Notes: generated by a model not told the origin, from the letters alone. A stretch of 64,000 nt of DNA from Alteromonas sp. 5E99-2 (GCF_017368475.1 NZ_JAFNJE010000009.1:91732-155731), one strand, 5' to 3'. Counted from the stretch's first letter, positions 1 to 8,759 are shown. A program made the numbers and translations.

Positions 1-1
1 A

Positions 2-697
2 GGTGGCGAAACACCTGTACAAGAGGTATGTGATAAAGCTCGTAATCATGGCATTTACACCTTAATTGATGCAGCGCAATCTGTGTCTCATATTCCAATA
101 GATGTAAAAGCGTTGGGGTGTGATTTTTTAGCTTTTTCAGCGCACAAAATGTATGGGCCTGAAGGTATTGGTGCACTTTATATTGATGCTCAAAGGCAAT
201 TGGAAATGTCGCCTTTGTTATTAGGAGGAGGCAGTATTGAATCTGTTAGTGAGCAACAGATTCGACTTCGCGAAGCGCCTCATTGTTTTGAAGCTGGAAG
301 CCCAAACCTGTCTGGAGCATTAGGATTTGCCGCAGCGGTAGATTTCTTACAGGCTTTTCCACAAGGCGCTATTTCGTGTTATGTAGGGAATTTGGGGCAA
401 CAATTTCGCCAAGCTTTGGCAAAACAAAATAATATCACATTGTTACCTGTTGCTGGTGGGGGCAATACTACGTCAGTAGTTTCCTTTGTGGTTGAAGGAG
501 TCCACCCTCACGATATGGCACAAACTGCTGCAGACAATGATGTTTCGATTAGAACCGGAAGTCACTGTAGCCATTTGTTAATGAGCTATTTGAAATTCGG
601 GGCAGTGAACCGTTTGAGTTTAGGCATTTATAACCACAGTGACGATATTCAGCCACTAATTGAATCAATCAATGCTGCTGCTGACATTTTTGCTTAA
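2..697 (+). CDS. sufS: SufS-type cysteine desulfurase, C-terminal part
   Basis: The gene enters from the left edge with its reading frame open at base 2, so the N-terminus lies outside the window. It is a PLP-dependent class V aminotransferase-fold desulfurase that takes sulfur from cysteine for Fe-S cluster assembly. The PLP-binding lysine sits in FSAHKMYGPEGIG, preceded by the LIDAAQS segment. The catalytic cysteine is in RTGSHCSHLLM, which matches the SufS/CsdA group (RTGHHC). The internal GTG at base 83 is not the start, because the conserved frame continues upstream of it. The SufU-like scaffold gene follows 9 bases downstream, which supports a role in sulfur transfer. Confidence 0.93.
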   Translation, partial: GGETPVQEVCDKARNHGIYTLIDAAQSVSHIPIDVKALGCDFLAFSAHKMYGPEGIGALYIDAQRQLEMSPLLLGGGSIESVSEQQIRLREAPHCFEAGSPNLSGALGFAAAVDFLQAFPQGAISCYVGNLGQQFRQALAKQNNITLLPVAGGGNTTSVVSFVVEGVHPHDMAQTAADNDVSIRTGSHCSHLLMSYLKFGAVNRLSLGIYNHSDDIQPLIESINAAADIFA

Positions 698-706
698 AGA
701 GGGAAT

Positions 707-1120
707 ATGAGCAACAAAGAACATCAGGCCATATTAATGGAGCACTACAAATCGCCTCACGGCTTGGGTGTGATTAACGAAAAGCATACTGTTGGCAAGG
801 GTGTTAACTCACTTTGCGGCGATGAAATTAGGGTCGGTGTTGTTGTAGAAAACAATACAATTACTGATATTAAATTTGAAGCACGGGCATGTTCTATTTG
901 TATAGCATCTTCTTCAATAATGACCCAAATATTAACCAACAAAAAAACGTCTGAAGTAAATTCTTTTTATGAAGAATTACTCGATATACTGAAAAAGAAT
1001 GACGTGAGCGCAGAATCACATAGGCTTTTAATACCTCTTAGTAATATCAGTAAAATGCCATCACGACATAAGTGTGCCTTGCTTAGTTGGGAGGCGCTAC
1101 GTGACGCATGTAAACTTTAA
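707..1120 (+). CDS. SufU/IscU-like Fe-S scaffold or sulfur-relay protein
   Basis: A 137-residue protein of the NifU-N/SufU fold. Three conserved cysteines are visible in the expected places: SLCGDEI near residue 37, ACSICIASSS near 62, and HKCALLSW near 123. It probably accepts persulfide sulfur from the SufS just upstream. A GAGGGA ribosome-binding site precedes the ATG. SufU-type partners are best known from Gram-positive bacteria, where they are zinc-dependent sulfurtransferase partners of SufS. In proteobacteria such a gene can also be part of an expanded suf cluster. Scaffold and sulfur relay cannot be separated from sequence alone. Confidence 0.82.
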   Translation: MSNKEHQAILMEHYKSPHGLGVINEKHTVGKGVNSLCGDEIRVGVVVENNTITDIKFEARACSICIASSSIMTQILTNKKTSEVNSFYEELLDILKKNDVSAESHRLLIPLSNISKMPSRHKCALLSWEALRDACKL

Positions 1121-1712
1121 CGGTTACGCAAAGCCCTCTTGTTTATTGTTTTTGAGTATATTTATATTGCAATTGAACTCAAATTTACAAGGGCTTATAT
1201 TTTTTCTTTCGAGCATTTTTTTGTTGCTGGCCATCGCGTTCATTCATATTTTGCAGTTTAAGAAGCTTATTTTATTTACCTGGGAAATGTCGTTTGCCTT
1301 TATTGGCCTTTTCATTGGCTTTTACCTAGAATTTGGAATAACCAATGTCGATATTTTTTACGAGCTTTGTGGGCAAGGGAATATGTATGTTGTTGCTCCA
1401 ATAACAGTAAAAGGTATGTTTGTTGGCTGCATGTTTGGAATGTTGGTTGCGGGAAGTTCGAAAGTTAGTTGGGCGAAATTAGTGTGCTTGAATTTAGGTA
1501 TGCTTGTTGGAATGTTAATTTTTGAGCGTCTTAAAAGCGATGTAAATGTAGTTAATGCTCAATTGCAAATGTTTGCTCATTTAACATTGATGATCATCGC
1601 TGGGCATATTTTCCATATGCTTTACGAGTCATCAATTTACTACACAAAGCTGAAGTTGCAATGCTTTGATTCTTTTTTATTAAAAAGGAAGCAAAATAAT
1701 ATCAATAAGTAA
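1101..1712 (+). CDS. Polytopic membrane protein of unknown function
   Basis: The protein has about 203 residues and five or six hydrophobic segments, with a basic C-terminus ending in KRKQ. I chose the GTG at 1101 because GGGAGG lies six bases upstream at 1089-1094, whereas the upstream ATG at 1074 has no ribosome site. With this start it overlaps the end of the SufU-like gene by 20 bases, which implies translational coupling and a shared function with the sufS cluster. There are scattered cysteines (YELCGQG, GCMFGML) but no CxxC pair that would identify a metal carrier. I do not recognise the family. Confidence 0.7.
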   Translation: MTHVNFNGYAKPSCLLFLSIFILQLNSNLQGLIFFLSSIFLLLAIAFIHILQFKKLILFTWEMSFAFIGLFIGFYLEFGITNVDIFYELCGQGNMYVVAPITVKGMFVGCMFGMLVAGSSKVSWAKLVCLNLGMLVGMLIFERLKSDVNVVNAQLQMFAHLTLMIIAGHIFHMLYESSIYYTKLKLQCFDSFLLKRKQNNINK

Positions 1713-2044
1713 GGCTATTGTTTTACGCCCATCTATATTTTTACGTTCCGCTATGTCTGCACCACTTAAATAAAGAAGCTTAATTATTAATGGGAGCTCC
1801 TACTTTTTTTGATGGCAACTCTACTAGTATCTTAGATTCTGCGTTATATGCTGAAATAGACGTGTCTTTAGATAATTCGTTTTAAGTCGCACATTAGCTG
1901 GATTAATAACCATAGGTTATGGATTCTGATCAAAAGGGTTGGCAGTAACGTAGAAATAAAATAACCTTTGTTAGGCGCAATAGTATGGAATGTTTTGCAC
2001 TCATAATGAGTTAACTTGTACATGTGCTTTATTAGAGATACTGA
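1713..2044. other. Intergenic region upstream of the RcoM-like gene
   Basis: 332 bases without a convincing gene. A 31-codon frame at 1790-1885 begins ATGGGAGCTCC but lacks a good ribosome site and may be a remnant. Two short perfect palindromes lie upstream of the regulator gene: CCATA-GGT-TATGG at 1910-1922, and ACTCAT-A-ATGAGT at 1999-2011. The second is only 33 bases before the next start codon. Either could be an operator, but neither matches a motif I can name. Confidence 0.45.
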
Positions 2045-2764
2045 ATGGAAACTTTACAATATAAACTACAACAGTTTGACCCTGGCATTGTTTGGTTAGA
2101 TTACAACAATCAGATCAGCGCGTTAAATTCAGTTGCAATGGACGTACTTGGTAATTTAAGAGAGTTAGCTCTTGGCGAAAATATACTTAATTTCCATCCC
2201 GAAAAAAGCCATGAAAAAATTAAACTATTATTGAAAGAATCCCGTTGCCCGATGGACTCTCCCGCGCCTGTTTCTATGATGGTCAATGCAATTGATCGTT
2301 TATTAATGATTAAAGTCAGTAAAATGTATGGAGAAAAGGAAGTCGTTGGTACCTGTATGATCTTTTATGATCTGACTGATATAGCGTCGGGCGTTAACAG
2401 TGATAGTTTAAGCGGTAATAAGCCCTTAAAAATAAGAAAAATTCCTGTTTATAAGAACAACAGGATCCTGTTAATTGATTTAAAATCCATTGTTTTTATC
2501 AAAGCGGAAGGACACTACTGTTCTTTGTACACAATAGACAATGAATACATGTGTAACTTGTCGATGTCTGATTTGGAAGGTACGTTAGATATTGATAGCT
2601 TTACTAGAGTACATCGAAGTTTTATTGTTAATCTTGACGAAGTGAATGAAATCGAAAGAAAAAATAAAGACATTCTTTTAAAAGTGAAAACAAACAAAGA
2701 ACTCACTATCCCAGTAGGGCGAAATCAACAGGCATTGGTTAAACAATATTTAAATCTAGTCTAG
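2045..2764 (+). CDS. RcoM-like PAS-LytTR haem-sensing transcriptional regulator
   Basis: A 239-residue, single-component regulator: a PAS domain at about 8-115, a short linker, and a LytTR DNA-binding domain at about 128-235 (KIPVYKNNRILLID, FTRVHRSFIVNL, IPVGRN). The PAS part strongly resembles RcoM, the CO-responsive haem regulator of Burkholderia xenovorans, in the segments FDPGIVWLD, HPEKS, CP.DSP.PV.MM, LMIKVSKM and GTCMIFYDLTD. By alignment from memory His51, Cys68 and Met78 correspond to RcoM His74, Cys94 and Met104, the haem ligands. No cox (CO dehydrogenase) genes are nearby. The plus-strand DUF819 gene 174 bases downstream is the likeliest visible target. The similarity to RcoM is strong; CO as the physiological ligand is inference. 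Confidence 0.85.
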   Translation: METLQYKLQQFDPGIVWLDYNNQISALNSVAMDVLGNLRELALGENILNFHPEKSHEKIKLLLKESRCPMDSPAPVSMMVNAIDRLLMIKVSKMYGEKEVVGTCMIFYDLTDIASGVNSDSLSGNKPLKIRKIPVYKNNRILLIDLKSIVFIKAEGHYCSLYTIDNEYMCNLSMSDLEGTLDIDSFTRVHRSFIVNLDEVNEIERKNKDILLKVKTNKELTIPVGRNQQALVKQYLNLV

Positions 2765-2827
2765 TTTTTCGCGACCTTAATAACGTAAAAAAAAGATGAA
2801 TCTACATAATATTAAGTGGAGTAAAGC

Positions 2828-2868
2828 TTTACGAACATAACGGAAATTAGCGAATGTGTTAGGATGAC
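2828..2868 (+). promoter_or_regulatory. Candidate direct-repeat operator upstream of DUF819 gene
   Basis: Four similar words follow each other about every ten bases: TTACGAACA near 2829, TAACGGAAA at 2838, TAGCGAATG at 2848 and TTAGGATGA at 2859. They lie between the RcoM-like gene and the DUF819 gene. LytTR regulators, including RcoM, bind tandem direct repeats on one face of the helix, so this is a plausible operator. The repeats are imperfect and were found by eye. Confidence 0.35.
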
Positions 2869-2938
2869 CACAGCATTATCGACAAAATAATAATTATAAA
2901 TACCGCCGCAATGGAATACGGTAAAAAGTGAGCTAAAT

Positions 2939-4201
2939 ATGCAATCAGATCCTCTATCAACACATTCTCCTTTGTTTACTAATGACGCTACTGTTATGGG
3001 CATTATCGCCATAATGTTAGCCCTAGTGTTTTACACGGCCAACAGCCAGTCGGCGTTTTGGAAAAAGTTTTACCTATTCATTCCTTCTGTTCTTGTGTGT
3101 TATTTTTTGCCCTCGTTGTTAAATACCTTTGGTTTAATCGATGGTGAAAACTCGAAACTGTATTTTGTGGCTTCTCGTTATTTGTTACCTGCGTGCTTGG
3201 TGTTACTCACCTTAAGTGTCGATTTAAAAGCCATTGCAAAACTGGGTAAAAAAGCGATTGTTTTATTTTTAACAGGCACCTTAGGCATTGTTATTGGCGG
3301 GCCTATTGCGCTGTTAATTGTATCGAGTTTTGTTCCCGAATTAATTGGCGTAGAAGGCCCTAATGCCGTTTGGCGAGGGATGACGACTGTCGCTGGAAGT
3401 TGGATTGGCGGAGGTGCGAATCAAGCATCGATGAAGGAAATCTACGGGGCAGGGGACCAAATGTTCTCGGTTATGGTGACGGTAGATATCATTGTTGCCA
3501 ATCTTTGGATGGCGGTATTGCTTATTATGGCTGGCAATGCAAAAGCCATTGACGCAAAAACCGGCGCTGATACCTCTGCAATTGAATTGCTTAAAGCCAA
3601 AGTTGAAGCGTTTCAAAAAAAGCATGCTCGTATACCCACATTGACCGACACCATGATTATTCTTGGTGTTGGTTTGGGTGTAACTGGCTTTGCTCACCTA
3701 TTTGCAGACAATGTCACGCCGTATTTTATTGAACATTTTCCTAACCTAGACCGATTGAGTTTTCACAGTAAGTTCTTTTGGATGATTGTTTTCGCCAGTA
3801 CTGTTGGGGTTATTTTGTCTTTTACTCGAGCAAGAGAACTTGAAGGTGTTGGTGCATCGAAAATGGGCTCGGCATTTTTATATATTCTTATTGCGACTAT
3901 TGGCATGAAGATGGATGTCACCATGATAGTCGATGCGCCTATTTACTTCGTTATTGGCGTTATTTGGATGCTTATTCATGCCAGTTTAATGCTGCTTGTT
4001 GCTAAATTATTAAAAGCGCCGTTGTTTTATATGGCTGTAGGTAGTCAGGCCAATGTTGGAGGGGCTGCATCAGCGCCTGTTGTTGCTGCAGCCTTTCATC
4101 CGTCTTTGGCCCCTGTGGGAGTCCTACTTGCGGTTTTGGGTTACACGGTCGGTACCTATATGGCGTGGTTTTGCGGGCAAATATTGCAAGCTGTCGGCTG
4201 A
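2939..4201 (+). CDS. DUF819 (YjcL-type) integral membrane protein
   Basis: A 420-residue protein with roughly ten transmembrane segments, matching DUF819/YjcL proteins. It has conserved glycine-rich stretches such as GSWIGGGANQASMKE (about 153-167) in the first half and AVGSQANVGGAASAPVVAAAF in the second. The two related halves suggest an inverted-repeat transporter fold. The substrate is unknown. It follows the RcoM-like regulator on the same strand and has its own 174-base upstream region with tandem repeats, so it may be the regulated gene. No start ambiguity was seen; the ATG at 2939 precedes a short polar N-terminus and then the first helix. Confidence 0.82.
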   Translation: MQSDPLSTHSPLFTNDATVMGIIAIMLALVFYTANSQSAFWKKFYLFIPSVLVCYFLPSLLNTFGLIDGENSKLYFVASRYLLPACLVLLTLSVDLKAIAKLGKKAIVLFLTGTLGIVIGGPIALLIVSSFVPELIGVEGPNAVWRGMTTVAGSWIGGGANQASMKEIYGAGDQMFSVMVTVDIIVANLWMAVLLIMAGNAKAIDAKTGADTSAIELLKAKVEAFQKKHARIPTLTDTMIILGVGLGVTGFAHLFADNVTPYFIEHFPNLDRLSFHSKFFWMIVFASTVGVILSFTRARELEGVGASKMGSAFLYILIATIGMKMDVTMIVDAPIYFVIGVIWMLIHASLMLLVAKLLKAPLFYMAVGSQANVGGAASAPVVAAAFHPSLAPVGVLLAVLGYTVGTYMAWFCGQILQAVG

Positions 4202-4394
4202 GTGTAAGATTTCCTTTCTTCTTTTTTAACATTTGATAATCTATGCAGTCTCACGGTTTTAATGTGATCTAAGGATAGAGTTATTATTATTTAGAGGAAA
4301 ATATGGAAGCGAATACAAGCACACCAATAGACGGAAACGCAAGACAATAACGTTAAAAACAATCATGTTTAGCTAACTACGGCGAGGAGAATAT
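4202..4394. other. Leader region with short reading frame before the PDZ gene
   Basis: AGAGGA at 4293-4298 precedes an ATG at 4303 with good spacing, but this frame ends after 15 codons (TAA at 4348). A second ATG at 4365 is in frame with the following PDZ gene but meets TAA at 4374 after three codons. The region therefore looks like a damaged 5' gene end, or a leader with short upstream frames. Confidence 0.5.
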
Positions 4395-5558
4395 ATTATT
4401 AATGATAACGGAGCCTTAATTACATATGTTGCAAATGACTCGCCTGCGGCTCAGCGAGGAGTTTGTGTTGGTGATTTCCTTCTTGATATTGATTCATTTC
4501 CGCCAACAGACGGGAATCACATTAGTGTGCCAGATGAGACTATAGGCTATAAAATTAGGCAGAGAGAGAAAGGTAATGTTTTTACCGTTTATGTGACAGA
4601 CCTGCCAGTAGGTATTGATTTTAAATTGACCACAAGTGCTTTGGTAAAGTCAGCCAAAGGCGTCACCTTTCAGCTTGCGGATTTGGCAAATTTCTTTCTT
4701 CATGGGAAAGATGAGGAATTACTTGAGGTGATAACAGCTGCGATCAAACCTAGTTTGCTTAGAAGCCTGTTACTTTTTGCATTTACATTTAAATTTACTT
4801 CGCCAAATATTACTTTCTTGCGCGGGTTTCATGAAGCATTGGTAGGTGAACCCTTCAATGCGATAAAATTGTTAACAACATTCATCAATGAAGAGTCTAA
4901 ATATCACACGTCCGTTTCTCGAGCCATGATGCACTTTATATTGGGGACGCTTTACGAAAGGGTTGGCGAAGAAAAGGAAGCGTATGTTTGTTTTGATGAA
5001 GCGTATTACTTTTACGATGCACCTAAATATCTATCTGCGTTACAAAAACGTAATTTACCGATAAAAGACTATCACTTAAACTTAGTCGGGAATGTACTCG
5101 CTGCTGATTATTCTTTACCAAATATATTAAAAAGCACAGAAATAGTTAGCCTTAGCCAAAGGCTTGAATCTCTTAAAGGAACGGAATTACACACCATTTG
5201 TTTTTTAGGTGCATACCGTTCAAATCAACCTTATGAGCACTTTCTTTGTCGTTATTATGCTTATGCCTGTTTACAACCTGAAATATTTAAGTCAATTGAT
5301 ATAATTACTGAAAACAAGGAGTTGAGGCCCGATTGGCTCGAAGTGGAAAATAAATTAATTAGCAAGGGATTTATTAACAGCATATTGCTAGACGACAAAG
5401 AGCAAACGTTAAGTGACACAATCGGTTTCACAGTGGCGCCTTTTGTTATTGTTTTAGATAAAACGGGTTTAGTTCATTATCAAGGGACTTTTGATGTAAC
5501 TCGTACAGTTATAGATATGCTTGATGCGTTAACATTGCCCGTTAACCAACAGAGTTAG
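4395..5558 (+). CDS. PDZ-TPR-thioredoxin-like protein with abnormal 5' end (possible pseudogene)
   Basis: The frame is open from 4377, but its first conventional start is a GTG at 4527, which would cut a PDZ domain in two. The residues encoded before it, including NDSPAAQRGVCVGDFLLDID, are a clear PDZ signature. An ATT at 4395 or 4398, five to eight bases after GAGGAG, is the only visible way to make the PDZ part. The middle is helical and TPR-like (LYERVGEEKEAYVCFDEAYYFY). The C-terminal part resembles a redoxin fold (TVAPFVIVLDKTGLVHYQG), but no CxxC is present, so it is unlikely to be a redox enzyme. The gene may be functional with a rare start, or may have lost its N-terminus by mutation. 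Confidence 0.6.
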   Translation: MINDNGALITYVANDSPAAQRGVCVGDFLLDIDSFPPTDGNHISVPDETIGYKIRQREKGNVFTVYVTDLPVGIDFKLTTSALVKSAKGVTFQLADLANFFLHGKDEELLEVITAAIKPSLLRSLLLFAFTFKFTSPNITFLRGFHEALVGEPFNAIKLLTTFINEESKYHTSVSRAMMHFILGTLYERVGEEKEAYVCFDEAYYFYDAPKYLSALQKRNLPIKDYHLNLVGNVLAADYSLPNILKSTEIVSLSQRLESLKGTELHTICFLGAYRSNQPYEHFLCRYYAYACLQPEIFKSIDIITENKELRPDWLEVENKLISKGFINSILLDDKEQTLSDTIGFTVAPFVIVLDKTGLVHYQGTFDVTRTVIDMLDALTLPVNQQS

Positions 5559-5645
5559 GTTTGGCATCTTCAGTCGTCGTAGTTTGTGGCTATTCAGGCT
5601 ATGAAGCTTTATCATTAGCGTTTTGACAAGGAAGCCCTATCTCTT

Positions 5646-6719
5646 ATGACGATTCATTTCATTTCTGTTAACGCATATTCCTTTTCAAAGATCGCTAAAT
5701 TACGTAATGCTCTTTTATTGTTGCAGCTATTTCTATGTAATTATGCTTATGCGCAGTCAGCATTGGATTTGTGTTTATTAGATGAAATAAAAAACGGTCA
5801 TAGTGATTTAACGGTAGCGGAAATACGAGAGCGGTGTGAAAACCGAAAAGAGCTTGCAAACACTGATGATGTCGAACGCAATGGCATTGATGGCAATCAG
5901 AAACAGGAGTTGCAATTAAGTTATCGCACCCGACAAGAAAGTGAAACTCAGTTTAATGAATTTGTTATTACTCCTCACAAGAAAAACTACGCGTTACCTG
6001 TAACAGTAACAAGTGGAATTAATCAAGAAGCCTACTCTTCGGTAGAAGAGTTTGCCGACAATTTAGAAGACATTGAAGCTAAATTTCAAATCAGTTTAAA
6101 GGTGCCTTTGAACCGTGAAAGCCTACTGGTGGAGGGAGATGGTTTGTATTTAGGCTTCACGCTACAAGCATGGTGGCAAGTTTATGTGAGTAGTATCTCT
6201 AAGCCTTTTCGGGAAACAAATTATCAACCAGAGCTTTTTTATTTGGCCCCCCTAAATTGGTCTCCGTTTGGAGGAAACACCCGATTGCTTTTAGGCGCTG
6301 AGCATCAATCAAATGGTCGGTCACAAGTCTTGTCTAGAAGCTGGAACCGGGTCTATACCGGATTGCTGTGGGAAAAGGATAACATGGCGTTACTATTCAG
6401 ACCTTGGTATCGAATTCCGGAAGAAGAGAAAGAATTTGAGAACGATCCGAGAGGCGATGACAACCCAGATATTGACGAGTTTTTAGGGCACTTTGAACTT
6501 TCAGGTGCGTACGATTGGGAAGAGTATGAATTTACGTTTTTGGGGCGGCAAAATTTTGCTACTCACAAGGGGGCGTTGGAGCTGGGTTTAACCTTTCCTC
6601 TTTGGGGCAAGCTCCGTGGTTTTGCTACTGCGTTTACTGGGTATGGAGAAAGCCTTATCGACTACAATCATAAACAAACGCGTTTTGGTGTAGGTGTTTC
6701 GTTGAATAATGTATTGTAG
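5646..6719 (+). CDS. pldA: Outer membrane phospholipase A (OMPLA)
   Basis: An outer-membrane beta-barrel phospholipase A1 of 357 residues. The signature EHQSNGRSQVLSRSWNRVY holds the catalytic His and Ser (HQS) and, further on, the Asn of SWNR, just as in the E. coli enzyme (GHQSNGR...SWNR). The N-terminus has a hydrophobic export signal ending near YAYAQS. It is followed by a polar stretch of about 80 residues before the barrel, longer than in E. coli. The protein ends in a typical barrel strand (FGVGVSLNNVL). It acts on phospholipids misplaced in the outer leaflet and is active as a Ca-dependent dimer in the characterised family. It stands alone, with its own spacer on each side. Confidence 0.93.
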   Translation: MTIHFISVNAYSFSKIAKLRNALLLLQLFLCNYAYAQSALDLCLLDEIKNGHSDLTVAEIRERCENRKELANTDDVERNGIDGNQKQELQLSYRTRQESETQFNEFVITPHKKNYALPVTVTSGINQEAYSSVEEFADNLEDIEAKFQISLKVPLNRESLLVEGDGLYLGFTLQAWWQVYVSSISKPFRETNYQPELFYLAPLNWSPFGGNTRLLLGAEHQSNGRSQVLSRSWNRVYTGLLWEKDNMALLFRPWYRIPEEEKEFENDPRGDDNPDIDEFLGHFELSGAYDWEEYEFTFLGRQNFATHKGALELGLTFPLWGKLRGFATAFTGYGESLIDYNHKQTRFGVGVSLNNVL

Positions 6720-6842
6720 TTCTAATGATAAAAACTTATCGGTGAGATGAGAGACAATACCAAAAATGTTTTACGATTTAATAATGAATTTCATGGTAAA
6801 TGAAAACTAGGAAATGAAATAGTAGTTTAAATAAAAGGACGA

Positions 6843-8759
6843 TTGAAATTGAAACTTTATAAAGTGTACTTGGCGTGTTTGTTTATTCTGGCTTTTGCCA
6901 GTTGCGGTGGTGGCGGCTCTTCAGATTCGGAACCTTCCGCGACTCCGCCCGTTGTAACTCCTCCAGCAAATGAAGCTCCCACAGCGGTTGTGATTTCAAC
7001 CCTGTCAGCGCCGTCTTCATCTGAGGTTGTATTAGATGGCTCAGCAAGCGTGGATGACTCAGCTATTGATACCTTTTTGTGGCAGCAGACAGAAGGAGAT
7101 ACGGTTGTTTTAAATGATTCAGCTTCATCAATAGCGTCGTTTACTGCGCCTACTCTTGCAGCTGGCGAAAGCACTCAATTAACTTTTAGTCTGACAGTGA
7201 TTGACGCAGAGGGAGAATCCGATACCGCAACAGTTGTTGTAACCGTTACCAATAATGAGCCTGTAGCTGTCGCACCCGAAACCTTAACCGGTTTGGCTAC
7301 ATTTGATTTGGTTCCGTTATCTGCAACAAATGCTCTGGATTATGATAATACGATACAAGCACCAATAAGAGGGGCTAGGGTAGAGTTACTAGAAAGTAAT
7401 TCGGTTGTACAAACAACGACTACAAATGCCTCAGGCGAGTACAGGTTTGAAAGTGTGGCAGCACCGGGCAATTATACTGTTCGCGTCAGAGCCGAATTAA
7501 AAAAAGATGATGTGGCGCCGACATGGGATTTTACAGTGGTTGATAATACCAATGGCCAAGCGCTTTATACCATGCAAGCAAATATTGATTTTACTAACGA
7601 TAACTCGGTTTTGAATTTAAACGCACCATCAGGTTGGACTGGGTCAAGCTATACTGAGCCTAGAGTCGCAGGGCCATTTGCTATTCTGAATTCAGTGTAT
7701 CAAGCGTTGCAGACAGTGGTTGGTGTTGATGAAGACGTTATTTTCCCAGCACTTAAACTCAATTGGAGCGTGAATAATGTTGCCGTTAGTGGCAACTCAA
7801 GTATAGGGCAAATAGGTACTTCTTTTTTTGATGGAAGCGAGATTTTTCTTCTTGGCGCGGCCAATTCAGATACTGATGAATACGATGATCATGTTGTTAT
7901 TCACGAGTGGGGTCACTATTTTGAAGGGCAGTTATCCCGTTCTGATTCAATTGGCGGCCTGCATTCTGGTGGTGATTTACTTGATCTCAGAGTTGCCTTA
8001 GGTGAAGGTTTTGGTAATGCGTTATCGGGAATGGTGACTCTTGATCCTTTCTACCGTGACTCTTTTGGTAATGCACAAGCGAATGGCTTTTTTATAAACG
8101 TAGAGCAAGCCAATAATAATCGAGGCTCATACTCTGAGGCTGCAGTACAATCTATTCTTTACGATATATTTGATGATGAACAAGATACCACCGAAGATAC
8201 GTTATCATTAGGGTTTGGCCCTATTTATGAGGCGCTAATAGGTCAAGAAGTCAGTACCAACGCCTTTACCTCCATTTACACCCTAATGGCTGCAATTAAG
8301 TCACAAAGTCCTGAGAGTGAATCTGAACTGAATACGTTAGCTGAATCATTCAATATTGTATTGAACGATGATTTTGGGACCGGAGAAACAAACGACGGTG
8401 GAGACTCCCGTAACCTTCCTATTTATAAACAATTGGTTGTAAACGGAGCGCCTACTGAAATATGTAGTTTCAGTACTAATGGAACATTCAATAAGCTGGG
8501 TAATAACCAGTATTTGCGATTTAGCATTAATACCAATGGAAATTATCAATTTACAGCAATAGCGCAAACATCAGGAGATGTTGATTTTAGCGTGTATCGT
8601 CAAGGGCAACGTTTGTTTACAAGTGAGGCTACCGGCAATGAGTCAAGGTCACAAACTTTGGCCAGTGGAGAGTATGTAATGGAAGCTTATCACTTTGGAA
8701 ATCGAAGTGGAGCTAATACTGCAGACCTTTGTTTTGATATTGCAATTAGCACTAATTAG
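6843..8759 (+). CDS. Surface lipoprotein with PKD-like and HEWGH zinc-metalloprotease-like domains
   Basis: A 638-residue lipoprotein. A TTG start after AAAGGAC gives MKLKLYK and a signal ending at the lipobox FASC (Cys about 21), followed by a poly-Gly tether. Domains in order: a PKD/REJ-like repeat (about 40-135); a carboxypeptidase-regulatory-like beta domain (about 145-220); a zincin-like region with HEWGH at 354-358 and a downstream GEGFGNALSG (Glu388) that could be the third zinc ligand; and a C-terminal PPC-like beta domain (about 540-638). The role is probably extracellular proteolysis or surface protein processing. The exact peptidase family is not recognised. The following lipoprotein gene begins 10 bases after its stop. 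Confidence 0.8.
   Translation: MKLKLYKVYLACLFILAFASCGGGGSSDSEPSATPPVVTPPANEAPTAVVISTLSAPSSSEVVLDGSASVDDSAIDTFLWQQTEGDTVVLNDSASSIASFTAPTLAAGESTQLTFSLTVIDAEGESDTATVVVTVTNNEPVAVAPETLTGLATFDLVPLSATNALDYDNTIQAPIRGARVELLESNSVVQTTTTNASGEYRFESVAAPGNYTVRVRAELKKDDVAPTWDFTVVDNTNGQALYTMQANIDFTNDNSVLNLNAPSGWTGSSYTEPRVAGPFAILNSVYQALQTVVGVDEDVIFPALKLNWSVNNVAVSGNSSIGQIGTSFFDGSEIFLLGAANSDTDEYDDHVVIHEWGHYFEGQLSRSDSIGGLHSGGDLLDLRVALGEGFGNALSGMVTLDPFYRDSFGNAQANGFFINVEQANNNRGSYSEAAVQSILYDIFDDEQDTTEDTLSLGFGPIYEALIGQEVSTNAFTSIYTLMAAIKSQSPESESELNTLAESFNIVLNDDFGTGETNDGGDSRNLPIYKQLVVNGAPTEICSFSTNGTFNKLGNNQYLRFSINTNGNYQFTAIAQTSGDVDFSVYRQGQRLFTSEATGNESRSQTLASGEYVMEAYHFGNRSGANTADLCFDIAISTN

Noticed and set aside
1790..1885. 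31-codon frame MGAPTFFDGNS... in the spacer before the RcoM-like gene
   Set aside because: No convincing ribosome site and a stop directly upstream; could be a remnant but cannot be supported as a gene.
1955..2000. GTTAGGC near 1973 as an integron attC core
   Set aside because: Only one core site is present, with no paired core or integrase.
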